Counted from the first letter of the stretch, positions 24,570 through 33,275 are shown. The stretch is DNA of 64,000 nucleotides from JASLEW01 sp963732005 (GCA_963732005.1 CAVSXT010000004.1:1054001-1118000); one strand, 5' to 3'. Numbers and translations are program-made. The notes: generated by a model from the sequence alone, not told the origin.

Positions 24570-26669
24570 ATGGCGATTTCCCGCACCACTCAGCATCTAC
24601 TGGCGAAAGGCGACTTCGACGGCGTCGAGGACGAATGGCTGGCGCGCCTCGAGCAGGAACCCGGCGATCTCGAGTTCTTCGTCGGCGTGGCCAGGGCGCT
24701 GGCCGGTAACGGCGAGGAGAAGCGCGCGCGGGTGCTGCTCGAGATGCTCGACGAGCAGCTGCGCGACGGGCGCTGGGCGGCGCGGCTGGACCTGCTGCGC
24801 CGTGCCGGTACCCTGCTGCTGCCGGCCGACAAGGTCCATTCGGCGATCGTCTCGACGCTCACCAAGCTCTACGGCGACCGCTCGACCTTCAAGGGGCTGT
24901 CCGAGGCGGCAGGCCTGCAACGCGCCACCCACGACCTGCCCAAGACCTGGGAGAAGGTCGATCGCCTGGAGAGCCTGCTCGCCTTCGACGTCGGCACGGT
25001 GGTGGCGATGGAGGGCAAGGGCGTCGGCCGGGTGGTCGAGGCGAACCTGGGGCTCGAGAGCTTCAAGATCGACTTCGAGCGCCATCGCGGCCTGATGGTG
25101 GGGTTCAAGGCCGCGGCCAAGCTGCTGCGGCCGCTGACGCCGCAGCATGTGCTGCGGCGCAAGCTCGAGGACCCGGCGGCGCTCAAGGCGGCGGCGCCGC
25201 CGGAGCTGTTGCGCATCACCCTGCAGAGCTACGAGCGCCCGCTCACCGCGGGCGAGATCCGCGAGGTGCTGGCCGGCATCGTCGGCGAGAGCCAGTGGAC
25301 CTCGTGGTGGAGCGCGGCGCGCAAGCACCCGCAGGTGCTGGCCGGCGGCGGCCAGCGGTCGTCCCCCAGGCAGACCTACACCTGGGCCGACAGCTCCGGC
25401 GACGCTCAGGACAGCGTCTGGCGCGCCTTCGACCGCGCCGCGCCGCGGCGCCAGCTCGACCTGTTGCGGCGCGAGGGCGCGCGCGATCGGGCGCTGCTCG
25501 ACCGCATGGCGGCGAGCCTGTCCGAGACCGCGGCGATGGCGGTCGAAGACGGCGACCTGGGGTTGGCCTGGGAGATCTGGTTCGGCCTCGAGCGCAGCGG
25601 CGGGCTGCCGCCGGAGCACGCGCTGGCGCCGCCGAGCACCTCGTGGTCGCCCGCGGCGCTGCTCGCCGGCCGCGACCTCGGCCGGCTGTTCGACGGCATC
25701 GAGGACCGGCTGCTGCGCGAGCGGGCCTACCTGATGGTGCGCGAGCAGCGCGCCGACTGGCCGGCGGTCTTCCGCGACGCCCTGGGGCGCGAGAGCGACC
25801 CGCGCGCCCTCGACACCCTTTCAGGCGGCCTGGGGGCCGAGGCGCCGCGCGAGCTCGACCGCTTCGTCGACGGCCTGCTGGCGCAGCCGCACCGCCAGCC
25901 GGCCGCCTTCGCCTGGCTGGCGGAGCGCGCCGCGGTGGACGAGGAAACACGCGGCCGCAACCCGCTGCGGCTGCTGCAGCAGATCCTCGGCAGCCTGAAC
26001 CGGGATGAGTTCGCGCCCTTCCGGCAGCGGCTGCTGGCGCTGGCCGAGTCGGGCTCGACGGTGCCGCGCCTGCTCACCCACCTCACCGAGGACCAGGCGC
26101 CGCAGGCCGAGGAAGCGGTGCGGCGAGCGGCGGCGCTCGAACCCTACCAGCGCGAGCAGCTGGTCGCCGCCATCGAGCTGCGCTTCCCGTCGCTGCGGCG
26201 CGAGACCGCGGTGCCGCTCTACGCCACCCACGAGGCGATCGCCGCCAAGCATGCGGAGCTGCACCAGATCATGACCGCCGACATCCCGGCCAATCGCAAG
26301 GCGATCGCCGAGGCGCGCGCCATGGGCGACCTGCGCGAGAACTTCGAGTACAAGGCGGCCCGCCAGCGGCACGAGCTGTTGAACAGCCGCGCCGCGGCGC
26401 TCAACGCCGAGCTGGCGCGGGTGCGGCCGATCGAGGCCGGCGGCGTGGACCTGTCGGCGGTGCGCATCGGCACCCGCGCCCATCTCGTGGGGCCGGGCGG
26501 GCGGGAGCGCGTCATCACCATCCTGGGGCCGTGGGACAGCCGCCCCGAGCAAGAGGTGCTCTCCTACGAGTCCGACATCGGCAAGCGGCTGCTCGATCGG
26601 CAGGTCGGAGCCGTCGTCGATCTCGGCGGCGAGAGCTGGACGCTGCAGGCCATCACTCCCTACCGCTGA
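24570..26669 (+). CDS. long GreA/GreB-type transcription elongation factor
   Basis: The 699-residue product ends in a GreA-type domain (about 545-699). The coiled-coil tip DLRENFEYKAARQRHE keeps the Asp and Glu that GreA uses to stimulate RNA cleavage by backtracked RNA polymerase. The C-terminal FKBP-like part has VDLSAVRIGTRAHLVGPGG and VLSYESDIGKRLLDRQVGAV. Standard GreA has about 158 residues; the extra 540 N-terminal residues are mostly helical, TPR-like (FDGVEDEWLARLEQEPGDLE), and include a small beta-rich region VGTVVAMEGKGVGRVVEANL. Similarly long GreA proteins are known from Chlamydia, as I recall. Start ATG at 24570 is the first after a short divergent promoter; the frame upstream is an antisense shadow. 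Confidence 0.85.
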   Translation: MAISRTTQHLLAKGDFDGVEDEWLARLEQEPGDLEFFVGVARALAGNGEEKRARVLLEMLDEQLRDGRWAARLDLLRRAGTLLLPADKVHSAIVSTLTKLYGDRSTFKGLSEAAGLQRATHDLPKTWEKVDRLESLLAFDVGTVVAMEGKGVGRVVEANLGLESFKIDFERHRGLMVGFKAAAKLLRPLTPQHVLRRKLEDPAALKAAAPPELLRITLQSYERPLTAGEIREVLAGIVGESQWTSWWSAARKHPQVLAGGGQRSSPRQTYTWADSSGDAQDSVWRAFDRAAPRRQLDLLRREGARDRALLDRMAASLSETAAMAVEDGDLGLAWEIWFGLERSGGLPPEHALAPPSTSWSPAALLAGRDLGRLFDGIEDRLLRERAYLMVREQRADWPAVFRDALGRESDPRALDTLSGGLGAEAPRELDRFVDGLLAQPHRQPAAFAWLAERAAVDEETRGRNPLRLLQQILGSLNRDEFAPFRQRLLALAESGSTVPRLLTHLTEDQAPQAEEAVRRAAALEPYQREQLVAAIELRFPSLRRETAVPLYATHEAIAAKHAELHQIMTADIPANRKAIAEARAMGDLRENFEYKAARQRHELLNSRAAALNAELARVRPIEAGGVDLSAVRIGTRAHLVGPGGRERVITILGPWDSRPEQEVLSYESDIGKRLLDRQVGAVVDLGGESWTLQAITPYR

Positions 26670-26756
26670 CCGGCGCCCGCCGGCCACCACCCGACGCCCG
26701 CCGGCAGCGCCCGCGCGTGCCTCGCCGCGCGTCGCAGGCGCTCGCGCATCCGGCTC

Positions 26757-26785
26757 TTGACATGCCGGAGGCGGAGAGGTATACC
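26757..26785 (+). promoter_or_regulatory. strong sigma70-type promoter of the tyrosinase gene
   Basis: A perfect TTGACA (26757-26762) and TATACC (26780-26785) are separated by 17 bases. The expected start near 26792 gives a leader of about 60 bases with GGAGG before the ATG at 26853. This is the best promoter match in the window. Confidence 0.7.
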
Positions 26786-26852
26786 CGCAAATTACTTAGA
26801 GTCTGTCCGATGAGCTGATGGCGATGAATGCACTGAAACCGGAGGGACGGCA

Positions 26853-28253
26853 ATGCAGAACCGAGACCGCTCGCGAATGAGCGCGACCGCGCTCGCCGCG
26901 GGCCTGCTGGCAGCGTCGCTGCTGGCCGGGCCGGCGGCGGCTCAACCGCTCAAGATCCGCAAGAACATCGCCTGCCTCGACGACCGGGAGGTGGCGAACT
27001 TCGAGCACGCCGTCACCATCCTCAAGCAGCGGGATCAGGACGACAAGCGGAGCTGGGACTACTGGGTAAACGTTCATGGCGACTTCGACGTCGCCCATTG
27101 CCTGCACGGCAGCGAGCTGATCTTTCCCTGGCACCGCTCGATGCTCTACCACTTCGAGCAGCTGCTACAGGCGGCGGACCCGCCGCGCACCAGCAACGTG
27201 ACGTTGCCCTATTGGGACCTCGCCGCCGTCCCGTCGGGCGATCGCGGCTATCCCAAGGCCTACGAGAAGCCCGGCTCGACGCTCTCGGAGTGCCATCTCC
27301 TGGGCCAGGCCCAACCCTGCGGCCGCGAGATCTACTCCAAGCCCCTCCGCCCACCCTACTCGGGCAACGAGCTGCGCCAGATCCTGGGGCTGGGCAACTG
27401 GCCGGATTTCGGCGGCAGGGTATCGGGAAAGGGACGGCTGGAACTCGGGCCGCATGACTTCATCCATGGCGTCTACGTGAGCGGCTTGATGGGAGGGGTG
27501 CCGACGTCGGCCGCGGACCCCATCTTCTACGCTCTCCACGCGGAACTGGACCGTCTATGGGCCGAGTGGCAGCAGCGCAATCCCGGCAAGGATCCGGTGC
27601 AGCTCGACAAGCCGAAATGGAACGGGCAGATCTGGGAAGAGCTCAAGCCGCCGCTCGACACCGCGAGATCGGTGCTGAAGATCAGCGATCTCGGCTACGC
27701 TTACGGCCCGGTCGACTGTGGCAGAGGTGAGAAAATGGCCGAGGCGCCGCGCGCCGTGAACGAGGATCTGCCGCAAGGAGGAACGGTCACCACCTTCCCC
27801 TTCAAGCTGCCCGCCGCCGGGCGCGACCAGCTCAGGCTGGTGCTGGGGAACGTGCCTGGGGATGCTCCCTCGACACGGGTGTTCGTCTTCCTCCACCCGG
27901 CCAACCAACCCTACAAGCCGGGAGATCAACACTTCGCGGACGCCTACCTGGCCGCCAACGTGACCCTCTGGCAGTCCAGCACCGGCAAGCACCCCCACGC
28001 GGCGGCGGCCCATGCCGCGGCATCGGACCTCGACGTGGTGCTCTTCCCGCCGCAGTCCTCCCTGCTCGCCGCCGCGGCGCCCCAGAGCGATTGGGTGATC
28101 ACCATGGTGGTCACTGCCGCCGCCAGGGCGCGCCATGGTGTTCTCGCTGCGGGACCGGGGCTGAAGTTCAGCCGGGCGTCGCTGCAACTCGGCGGCGGCC
28201 AGACGCCGGTCGACGTCGCGCTCACGCCGGCGCGCAAGAAGGAAGGTCGTTAG
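26853..28253 (+). CDS. secreted tyrosinase-family copper oxidase
   Basis: Type 3 copper enzyme of 466 residues that would oxidise phenols to quinones outside the cytoplasm. A signal peptide (hydrophobic run ending GPAAAQP) comes first. The CuA site has His in NVHGDFDVAHCLHGSE and FPWHRSMLYHFEQLL; the Cys-Leu-His recalls a Cys-His thioether. The CuB site has LGPHDFIHGVYVSG and ADPIFYALHAELDRLW; in most tyrosinases the last motif is Leu-His-His, here only one His is kept (Ala-Leu-His). A C-terminal region of about 200 residues resembles the hemocyanin/PPO-type beta domain. GGAGG precedes the ATG. The partner gene follows after two bases. Confidence 0.9.
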   Translation: MQNRDRSRMSATALAAGLLAASLLAGPAAAQPLKIRKNIACLDDREVANFEHAVTILKQRDQDDKRSWDYWVNVHGDFDVAHCLHGSELIFPWHRSMLYHFEQLLQAADPPRTSNVTLPYWDLAAVPSGDRGYPKAYEKPGSTLSECHLLGQAQPCGREIYSKPLRPPYSGNELRQILGLGNWPDFGGRVSGKGRLELGPHDFIHGVYVSGLMGGVPTSAADPIFYALHAELDRLWAEWQQRNPGKDPVQLDKPKWNGQIWEELKPPLDTARSVLKISDLGYAYGPVDCGRGEKMAEAPRAVNEDLPQGGTVTTFPFKLPAAGRDQLRLVLGNVPGDAPSTRVFVFLHPANQPYKPGDQHFADAYLAANVTLWQSSTGKHPHAAAAHAAASDLDVVLFPPQSSLLAAAAPQSDWVITMVVTAAARARHGVLAAGPGLKFSRASLQLGGGQTPVDVALTPARKKEGR

Positions 28254-28255
28254 CG

Positions 28256-28810
28256 ATGTCCGAGCCTCGGGCCGACACTCCGCCTCCGGTCTACTTCGAG
28301 CTCCATATCGCGCCGCTCATGCGCGAGCTGGACCGCCGGCACATGCTCGCCTTCAGCGGCATCGACCTCCTGGACTACGCCACCGTCGTCAGGCTGAACG
28401 ACTCGATCCACGACCACCTGGTGGACCAGAACGATCCCATGCCGACGCGCAGCACCGGCGGACCCTGGCCCCCGGAATGGATCCGGCTCTTCGAGCGCTG
28501 GGGCGAGCAGAAATTTGCGCGTCTCGAGCGGGCGGCGGGCACCTACAAGGCGAAGCGCGAAAGCAGCTCGGTCCTGGTCACGGCGACAGGCAACGTTCCG
28601 GGCCCTGGCTACGTGGTCTGGCTGGGGGCGGTGGTGCCGCCGGGCGGCCTGACCGACCTCGCGCTCTACCAGCGACCGCCGGACGCGGCGGCGGGCATCG
28701 CCGTCGCGGCGCCATTCTCCGCGAAGGAGCGGTTTCTCGATCCCGCGGGCAAGATCACCTCGTTCACGATCGAGGATCGCAACGGCACCCAGACCGTGCC
28801 GGTGACCTGA
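28256..28810 (+). CDS. tyrosinase-operon protein of unknown function
   Basis: Not recognised. The 184-residue product has no signal peptide. It opens PVYFELHIAPLMRELDRRHM then LLDYATVVRLNDSIHDHLVD, and a beta-rich C-terminal half follows (SSVLVTATGNVPGPGYVVWL, KITSFTIEDRNGTQTVPVT). The ATG lies two bases after the tyrosinase stop, with GGAAGG inside the end of the tyrosinase gene as ribosome site, so the two are co-translated. Bacterial tyrosinases often need a small helper protein for copper loading or export, usually encoded upstream; a comparable role is possible but is inference. A hairpin follows 22 bases after the stop. Confidence 0.7.
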   Translation: MSEPRADTPPPVYFELHIAPLMRELDRRHMLAFSGIDLLDYATVVRLNDSIHDHLVDQNDPMPTRSTGGPWPPEWIRLFERWGEQKFARLERAAGTYKAKRESSSVLVTATGNVPGPGYVVWLGAVVPPGGLTDLALYQRPPDAAAGIAVAAPFSAKERFLDPAGKITSFTIEDRNGTQTVPVT

Positions 28811-28831
28811 AGGTCGATCCCCGGCGAGTCC

Positions 28832-28852
28832 GGCCGGGCCAAAGCGCCGGCC
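28832..28852 (+). terminator. hairpin after the tyrosinase operon
   Basis: GGCCGG (28832-28837) and CCGGCC (28847-28852) form a six-base GC stem with a nine-base loop, 22 bases after the stop at 28810. No T-run follows, so termination may be inefficient or need a factor. Confidence 0.3.
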
Positions 28853-28885
28853 CTGCTCGGCGTCCGCGCTAGCAGCCGTCGCGCC

Positions 28886-28915
28886 TTGCCGGAGAAGGGG
28901 GCGGTCCGGTAGATT
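28886..28915 (+). promoter_or_regulatory. promoter-like sequence of the thioesterase gene
   Basis: TTGCCG (28886-28891) and TAGATT (28910-28915) are separated by 18 bases. Transcription would begin at about the GTG start codon at 28922, giving a leaderless message. Confidence 0.35.
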
Positions 28916-28921
28916 GGCGCG

Positions 28922-29338
28922 GTGGCGGACCTCGCTTGCAGCGCGCAGGAGCTGGAGCGGTTGCTGGTGGAGGTGCCGTTCACCAGGAGCTACCGCTTCA
29001 CCCTGCACGCCATCGCGGACGGCCAGTGCAGCATCGACGTTCCGTTCCTGGAGACCTTCGAGCGGCCCGGCGGGATCGTCAGCGGCCAGGTGTACATGTC
29101 CGCCGCCGACGTGGCGATGTGGCTGGCGATCAAGACCAGGTTGGGGCTGGCGGACCCGTCGGTCACGGCCGAGATGAAGACCAGCTTCCTGGGCAGCGCC
29201 CGGCGGGAGGGATTCCGCTGCACCGCCAGGGTGCTCAAGCTCGGCCGCCGGCTGATCTACGGCGTCGCCGAGTGCGTCGACGGCGGCGGCCGCCTCCTCG
29301 CCCACCACACGCTCACCTATATCCGCGTCGAGGGGTGA
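28922..29338 (+). CDS. PaaI-family hotdog-fold thioesterase
   Basis: Hotdog-fold protein of 138 residues of the PaaI/acyl-CoA thioesterase type. The signature region is RPGGIVSGQVYMSAADVAMW, followed by the strand pairs TAEMKTSFLGSARREGFRC and RLIYGVAECVDGGGRLLAHH. The usual catalytic Asp/Glu after HGG-type motif may be the Asp of SAADVAM. The acyl substrate is unknown. The start is GTG at 28922; no Shine-Dalgarno is evident, in line with the leaderless promoter. It is a single gene between the tyrosinase pair and the rearranged kelch/glycosyltransferase region. Confidence 0.82.
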   Translation: MADLACSAQELERLLVEVPFTRSYRFTLHAIADGQCSIDVPFLETFERPGGIVSGQVYMSAADVAMWLAIKTRLGLADPSVTAEMKTSFLGSARREGFRCTARVLKLGRRLIYGVAECVDGGGRLLAHHTLTYIRVEG

Positions 29339-29650
29339 CGGCGGGGGCGTGACGCCGCCGTCGAGCCCCACCCTTTTCGTTCCTACGGCGCGAAGCCGTG
29401 CCGGTCGGTCAGCCGCCGAGCGTCGCTGTCCAGACTCATGTGAACCACCAATCCTCGGCAAGGGACCCACCAGTGAGCAGGGTGGGGATCGCCTCGGCGA
29501 CCCACCTCTTCGGGCGGCAGCACCGCGGACCGCACGGATCCCTTTCGTCAGCAATGAATCGATCACATTTGCGAGATGCCGCCCCACCTATAAAATAGCC
29601 CTGTCCGACCGTACCATTCACTTTACAATCCCCCTTTGAAGTCCACGTAG
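29339..29650. other. 312-base stretch without a recognisable gene
   Basis: The GC content falls noticeably in the second half. I see no conserved protein in any frame; a 96-residue plus-strand frame has no family features. The stretch ends at the TAG that opens the truncated kelch frame, so it may contain a rearrangement junction. No inverted terminal repeat of an insertion sequence was visible. Confidence 0.5.
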
Positions 29651-31990
29651 AGCGGCCGCAACCGCGGCAGCGCCGAGGTCTACGCCAACGGCCAGTGGAA
29701 GCTGACCGGCACCATGAATTCCGAGCGCAGCGGCGACACGGCGGCACTGCTCCCGAGCGGCGGGGTGCTGGTCTTTGGCGGCGGGCCGCTCGCCGCCGGC
29801 GAGATCTACGGCCCGAACGCGGAAACCTGGACGGACACGGACGGCTTCGGCGCGAGCCCTGCGGTGACCGGCCAGACCGAGACCATGCTCGACACCGGCG
29901 AGGTGATGATCGTCGGCGGAGTGGACAGGTACAAGTCCACCGACGCCACGGCCCACCTCTACGACCCGTCCACCAACCGGTGGCAGGCCAGCGGCGCAAT
30001 GCACCAGGCACGCACGCAGCACACCGCGACCCTGCTCCCGAACGGCCAGGTGCTGGTGGTCGGCGGCGCGCTGGAGCTCGACTCCAACGGCAGGATCACC
30101 ACCACGGTGCTTGCCAGCGCCGAGGTCTATACGCCGTAGCTCGAACAGCTCGGGCCCCGGCCCCGTGAGCACCGGCCGGAACCACGGCGTCAGCTCCACG
30201 CGCCGGCCTGCCGCCGCTGTGGGGACGCCGGCGCCGGGGACCGGATGGTTGATCAGGAGGTAATCGACGTTCCAGCGGCGGAGCGCCGCGTAGAGGCGAC
30301 CCGGATCCGCGAGCAGCGGCGCCAGCCGGCGCTGCGCCGTGGGACCGCCGCGCTGGCCGAGGAACCTTCCCCGGGCGTAGTAGGTCAGGTTTTCGGCATC
30401 GAAGGCGAAGACGGTGTAGCTCGCGCCGCAACGCTGATTGAGCAGCTGGATCGCCTGGTAGCCGGGCAGCTCCCGCAGCAGGAACGCCTCCCGCGCCGCG
30501 GCGGTGGCCGGCGCCGGACCGTGCCGCCACACCTTGTACGAGGCGTACAGCGGACCGAGCGCGGCCAGCGCCAGCGCCAGGACCGCGACGCCGGCGGGGC
30601 GGACCCGGCTCGCCAGCCATGGCTGCTCGAGAGCCCGCGCCACCGCGATCCCGCCGGCGACCGCCAGTAGCGCGGCGCTCGGCAGCTGGAAGCGCAGGTC
30701 GCCCGTCGTCCCGAGCGTCGCGTAGGCGACGATCAGCAGGAACCAGCGGCGGAGCCGGCGGTCCCGCACGGCTTGCCACGCAACCAGGGGCAGGAGCAGG
30801 AGCGAGTACGGCGAGAGAGGAGCTTGCAGATGGAAGCTCGCCCGGTCGAAGGCGAAACGCCACGGCAGCGCCAGCAGCGTCCACGGCTGGCGCAGCCCGG
30901 TCAGGGTGTCCGCGAACCAGTGGCGCGAGCCCACCCAGGCCGTGGCGAGCGGCATGCCGGCGGCCTGATCGAGCCGCGAGCCGGTACCCGGAAACCACGC
31001 CGCGAAGAGCGGGAAGACCGGGTTTCCCGTCTCCCAGAGGCTGCGGGCGGCCCACGGGGCGAGCGTCAGTCCGGCGCTGACCAGGTAGAGCCCCGTCGCC
31101 GTCCAGCGCCGCCCGCGGGGGGCCGCCAACCAGGTCGCCGGCGCCAGCAGCGCGAGCCACAGGAGCCCCAGGTGCTTGGTGGCGGCGGCGGACCCAACGA
31201 GCACTCCCGCGGCGACCAGCCAGCGCGGCGATCCGCCGTCTCGCCAGCGCTCCCACGCCAGGACGGCGAGCAGGCAGAAGAGCGTCATGCCGAGATCCAC
31301 GTAAGCGCTCGCGGCCTGGTAGTGGACGAGCGGGTTGGCGAGCCACAGGGCGGCGGCAACCATCCCGGCGCCGCGGCCGGCATACCGCTCGCCCGCGGCG
31401 AACGCCGCCACGGCAATAGCCCCCATGCACAAGAACTGGACGGTATGGGTCGCGACGTCCCCAGCGGTCAGCAGCAGCGCCGTGAACAGCAGCTCGAGCA
31501 GCTGCGGCGAGATCGGGTAGAGAACGTCGGGGACCAGGACGAGGCGGTGGCCGTGCGCGAAGGCGGCGGCGAGCGGCAGGTGGTAGGTGGTCTCGTCGAA
31601 ACCGGTCGGCGGGTAAAGCGAAAGCACGAAGGCCGGCAGCGCGAGGAGCGCGCCCAGGAGGAGCGTCGTGCGGCCGGCGGGCGGCGCGTCCGGGCCGGCT
31701 TCCGGCGCGCCCGCGTCGAGCGCTCCGCGGGTCCGGGGCAGCACGACGCCGAGCGCCGCGAGCAGCACGACGGCAAGCTGCGTCAACCAGCCGAGCAGGC
31801 CGAGCAGGAAGAGCGCGGCGCCCAGGGCGCTCAGCCCGAAGGCGACCGCGAAGCCCCAGCCTTCGAGCCCGCGGAGCGGCGGCGGGGAGCCCAGGATCAG
31901 CGCCATCGCCCGCCGGCCCCAGAGGACGGCCACCGCCGTCAGCACTCCCAGCGCGAGCAGCTGGCGCAGCGCCAGCAGCAGGCTAGCCAT
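29618..31990 (-). CDS. GT39/ArnT-like membrane glycosyltransferase with read-through C-terminus
   Basis: Polytopic GT-C-type transferase of 790 residues, with about a dozen hydrophobic helices. It would move a sugar from a polyprenyl-phosphate donor on the outer face of the inner membrane. The catalytic acidic motif is in PPTGFDETTYHLPLA near residue 130; WLANPLVHYQAASAYVD and AAATKHLGLLWLALLAP are further family-like segments. Sequence typical of the family ends at LFELRRI near residue 618. No stop follows, and the frame runs another 170 residues antisense through the kelch remnant, giving low-complexity Gly/Ala/Val/His/Arg sequence. The native stop was probably lost in a rearrangement. The ATG at 31990 begins with a good first membrane helix. 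Confidence 0.75.
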   Translation of the reverse strand: MASLLLALRQLLALGVLTAVAVLWGRRAMALILGSPPPLRGLEGWGFAVAFGLSALGAALFLLGLLGWLTQLAVVLLAALGVVLPRTRGALDAGAPEAGPDAPPAGRTTLLLGALLALPAFVLSLYPPTGFDETTYHLPLAAAFAHGHRLVLVPDVLYPISPQLLELLFTALLLTAGDVATHTVQFLCMGAIAVAAFAAGERYAGRGAGMVAAALWLANPLVHYQAASAYVDLGMTLFCLLAVLAWERWRDGGSPRWLVAAGVLVGSAAATKHLGLLWLALLAPATWLAAPRGRRWTATGLYLVSAGLTLAPWAARSLWETGNPVFPLFAAWFPGTGSRLDQAAGMPLATAWVGSRHWFADTLTGLRQPWTLLALPWRFAFDRASFHLQAPLSPYSLLLLPLVAWQAVRDRRLRRWFLLIVAYATLGTTGDLRFQLPSAALLAVAGGIAVARALEQPWLASRVRPAGVAVLALALAALGPLYASYKVWRHGPAPATAAAREAFLLRELPGYQAIQLLNQRCGASYTVFAFDAENLTYYARGRFLGQRGGPTAQRRLAPLLADPGRLYAALRRWNVDYLLINHPVPGAGVPTAAAGRRVELTPWFRPVLTGPGPELFELRRIDLGAGKHRGGDPAVGVELQRAADHQHLAVREQGRGVLRACLVHCAAGLPPVGGRVVEVGRGVGGLVPVHSADDHHLAGVEHGLGLAGHRRARAEAVRVRPGFRVRAVDLAGGERPAAKDQHPAAREQCRRVAAALGIHGAGQLPLAVGVDLGAAAVAAALRGLQRGIVK
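29651..30139 (+). pseudogene. 5'-truncated kelch-repeat gene remnant
   Basis: The frame from 29651 encodes kelch-type repeats: GSAEVYANGQWKLTGTMNS, DTAALLPSGGVLVFGG, AHLYDPSTNRWQASGAMHQA and HTATLLPNGQVLVVGG, ending ASAEVYTP. The homology runs straight up to an in-frame TAG at 29648-29650, without a start codon or signal peptide, so only about three blades of a propeller remain (an internal ATG at 29714 could at best start a 141-residue piece). Complete secreted kelch proteins have six or seven blades. The remnant lies antisense to the abnormal C-terminus of the glycosyltransferase gene, and its stop coincides with the expected end of that protein. Confidence 0.7.
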
Positions 31991-32227
31991 GGCGGGGATG
32001 GGCGAGCGCCGGCAAGCGCGCCCCGTTCGACCTCAGCAGCGCGAATCGCACCGAGTCCTCCGTGACGAGACAAGCTCCGGACGCGGCTCGGATTCTAACC
32101 GCGCCGGGGTGCCAACGGACGCGGGCCGCCTTGCAGGCTCCTCCCGGCCGGCGTGCCGGATCGCCGCCGCCAGCGCGCGCGGGACCGGGGGCCGGAGCTG
32201 GATCGCCGACCTGGACTTCCATGGCGC

Positions 32228-32256
32228 TTGACCTGCCCGGCTATCTCGTCTATCCT
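32228..32256 (+). promoter_or_regulatory. sigma70-type promoter of the ArsR-methyltransferase/ahcY operon
   Basis: TTGACC (32228-32233) and TATCCT (32251-32256) are separated by 17 bases. Initiation near 32263 leaves a leader of about 11 bases before the ATG at 32274. Confidence 0.5.
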
Positions 32257-32273
32257 TTCATCCGGATAAAGCG
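32257..32273. promoter_or_regulatory. ATCCGGAT palindrome at the transcription start, candidate ArsR operator
   Basis: ATCCGGAT (32260-32267) is a perfect eight-base palindrome flanked by CTTTC and AAAGC, covering the expected transcription start between the -10 box and the ATG. ArsR-family repressors bind such sites, so autoregulation by the first gene product is plausible but not shown. Confidence 0.35.
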
Positions 32274-33271
32274 ATGAATAAGACCACCGGCCAACCCGCA
32301 GCCCTGCTCTCCTGGATGGGCACCCTCGCGGACCCCACGCGCCTCCGGCTGCTGCGCCTGCTGGAGCGTCACGAGCTGGGAGTCGCCGAGCTCTGCGACG
32401 TCCTGCAGCTGCCGCAGTCGACGGTGAGCCGCCACCTCAAGGTCCTGGGCGGCGAGGGGTGGGTGAAGAGCCGGGCCGAAGGCACGACGCGCCTCTACCG
32501 GATGGCCGCGGACAACGACGGTGCGCCCCGCCGGCTGTGGACCATCGCGCGCGAAGAGACCGGCGGCTGGGCGACAGTCGTGCAGGACCAGCTCCGCCTG
32601 ACGCGCCTGCTCGCGGCCCGCCGTCCGGCGGCCGAGGCGTTCTTCGCGGGGGCGGCCGGGGAGTGGGACCGCCTGCGCCGGGAGCTCTATGGCGACACCT
32701 TCACCCAGGCGGCCCTCCTGTCGCTGCTGCCCGCCGATTGGGACGTGGCCGATCTCGGGTGCGGCACCGGGCACACGGCGGCCGCCCTGGCGCCTCACGT
32801 GCGGACGGTCCTGGGCGTCGACCAATCGGCCGCGATGCTGCGCGCGGCGCGCAAGCGCACGGCGGATCTCGCGAACGTGGATCTACGCCAGGGAAGCCTC
32901 GAGGCTCTCCCTCTGGACGACGACAGCGTCGACGGTGTCCTGATCGTCCTGGCGCTCACCTACGTGGCAGACCCGCGGCGGGCGCTCCATGAGGCGTCGC
33001 GGGTCCTGCGCTCGGGAGGCCGGGTCGTGGTGGTGGACCTGCTGCGCCACGATCGTGAGGACTTCCAGCGACAGATGGGACAGGCGAGCCTGGGCTTCGA
33101 CCCGGAAGCGCTCGCGGAGATGTTGGGTGAAGCGGGTCTCGGCGGCGGGCGCGCGCGCGCGCTGACGCCCGAGCCCAAGGCGAAAGGACCGGCGCTCGTG
33201 CTCGCCACGGGGACGAAGGCCGGACCAGTCGTCAGTCTTGGCACGCAATCGAAGAAAGGAAAGGTAAAGAC

Positions 33272-33275
<4 letters not shown>
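32274..33275 (+). CDS. ArsR-family regulator fused to SAM-dependent methyltransferase domain
   Basis: Fusion protein of 333 residues. The N-terminal winged helix (about 10-90) has LADPTRLRLLRLLERHELGV and the recognition helix LPQSTVSRHLKVLGGEGWV. The C-terminal half (about 145-260) is a class I methyltransferase fold with motif I VADLGCGTGHTAAALAP and GVDQSAAMLRAARKRT, which should bind SAM or SAH. No metal-binding Cys cluster of arsenic sensors is present. Its TGA overlaps the ahcY ATG (ATGA). The arrangement suggests a regulator that senses SAM or SAH and controls SAH hydrolysis, as described for SahR-type ArsR regulators; that assignment is inferred from context. Confidence 0.88.

Noticed and set aside
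29349..29639. 96-residue plus-strand frame before the kelch remnant
   Set aside because: No recognisable domain; composition shifts halfway, suggesting a junction rather than a gene.
31983..32222. 79-residue minus-strand frame upstream of the glycosyltransferase
   Set aside because: Low-complexity Pro/Ala/Gly start, no ribosome site, and overlap with the glycosyltransferase start; its last 30 residues look slightly more protein-like but are not enough to call a gene.
32200..32273. SAH riboswitch before the ArsR-methyltransferase/ahcY operon
   Set aside because: The predicted leader is about 11 bases, too short for an aptamer, and no conserved fold was seen.
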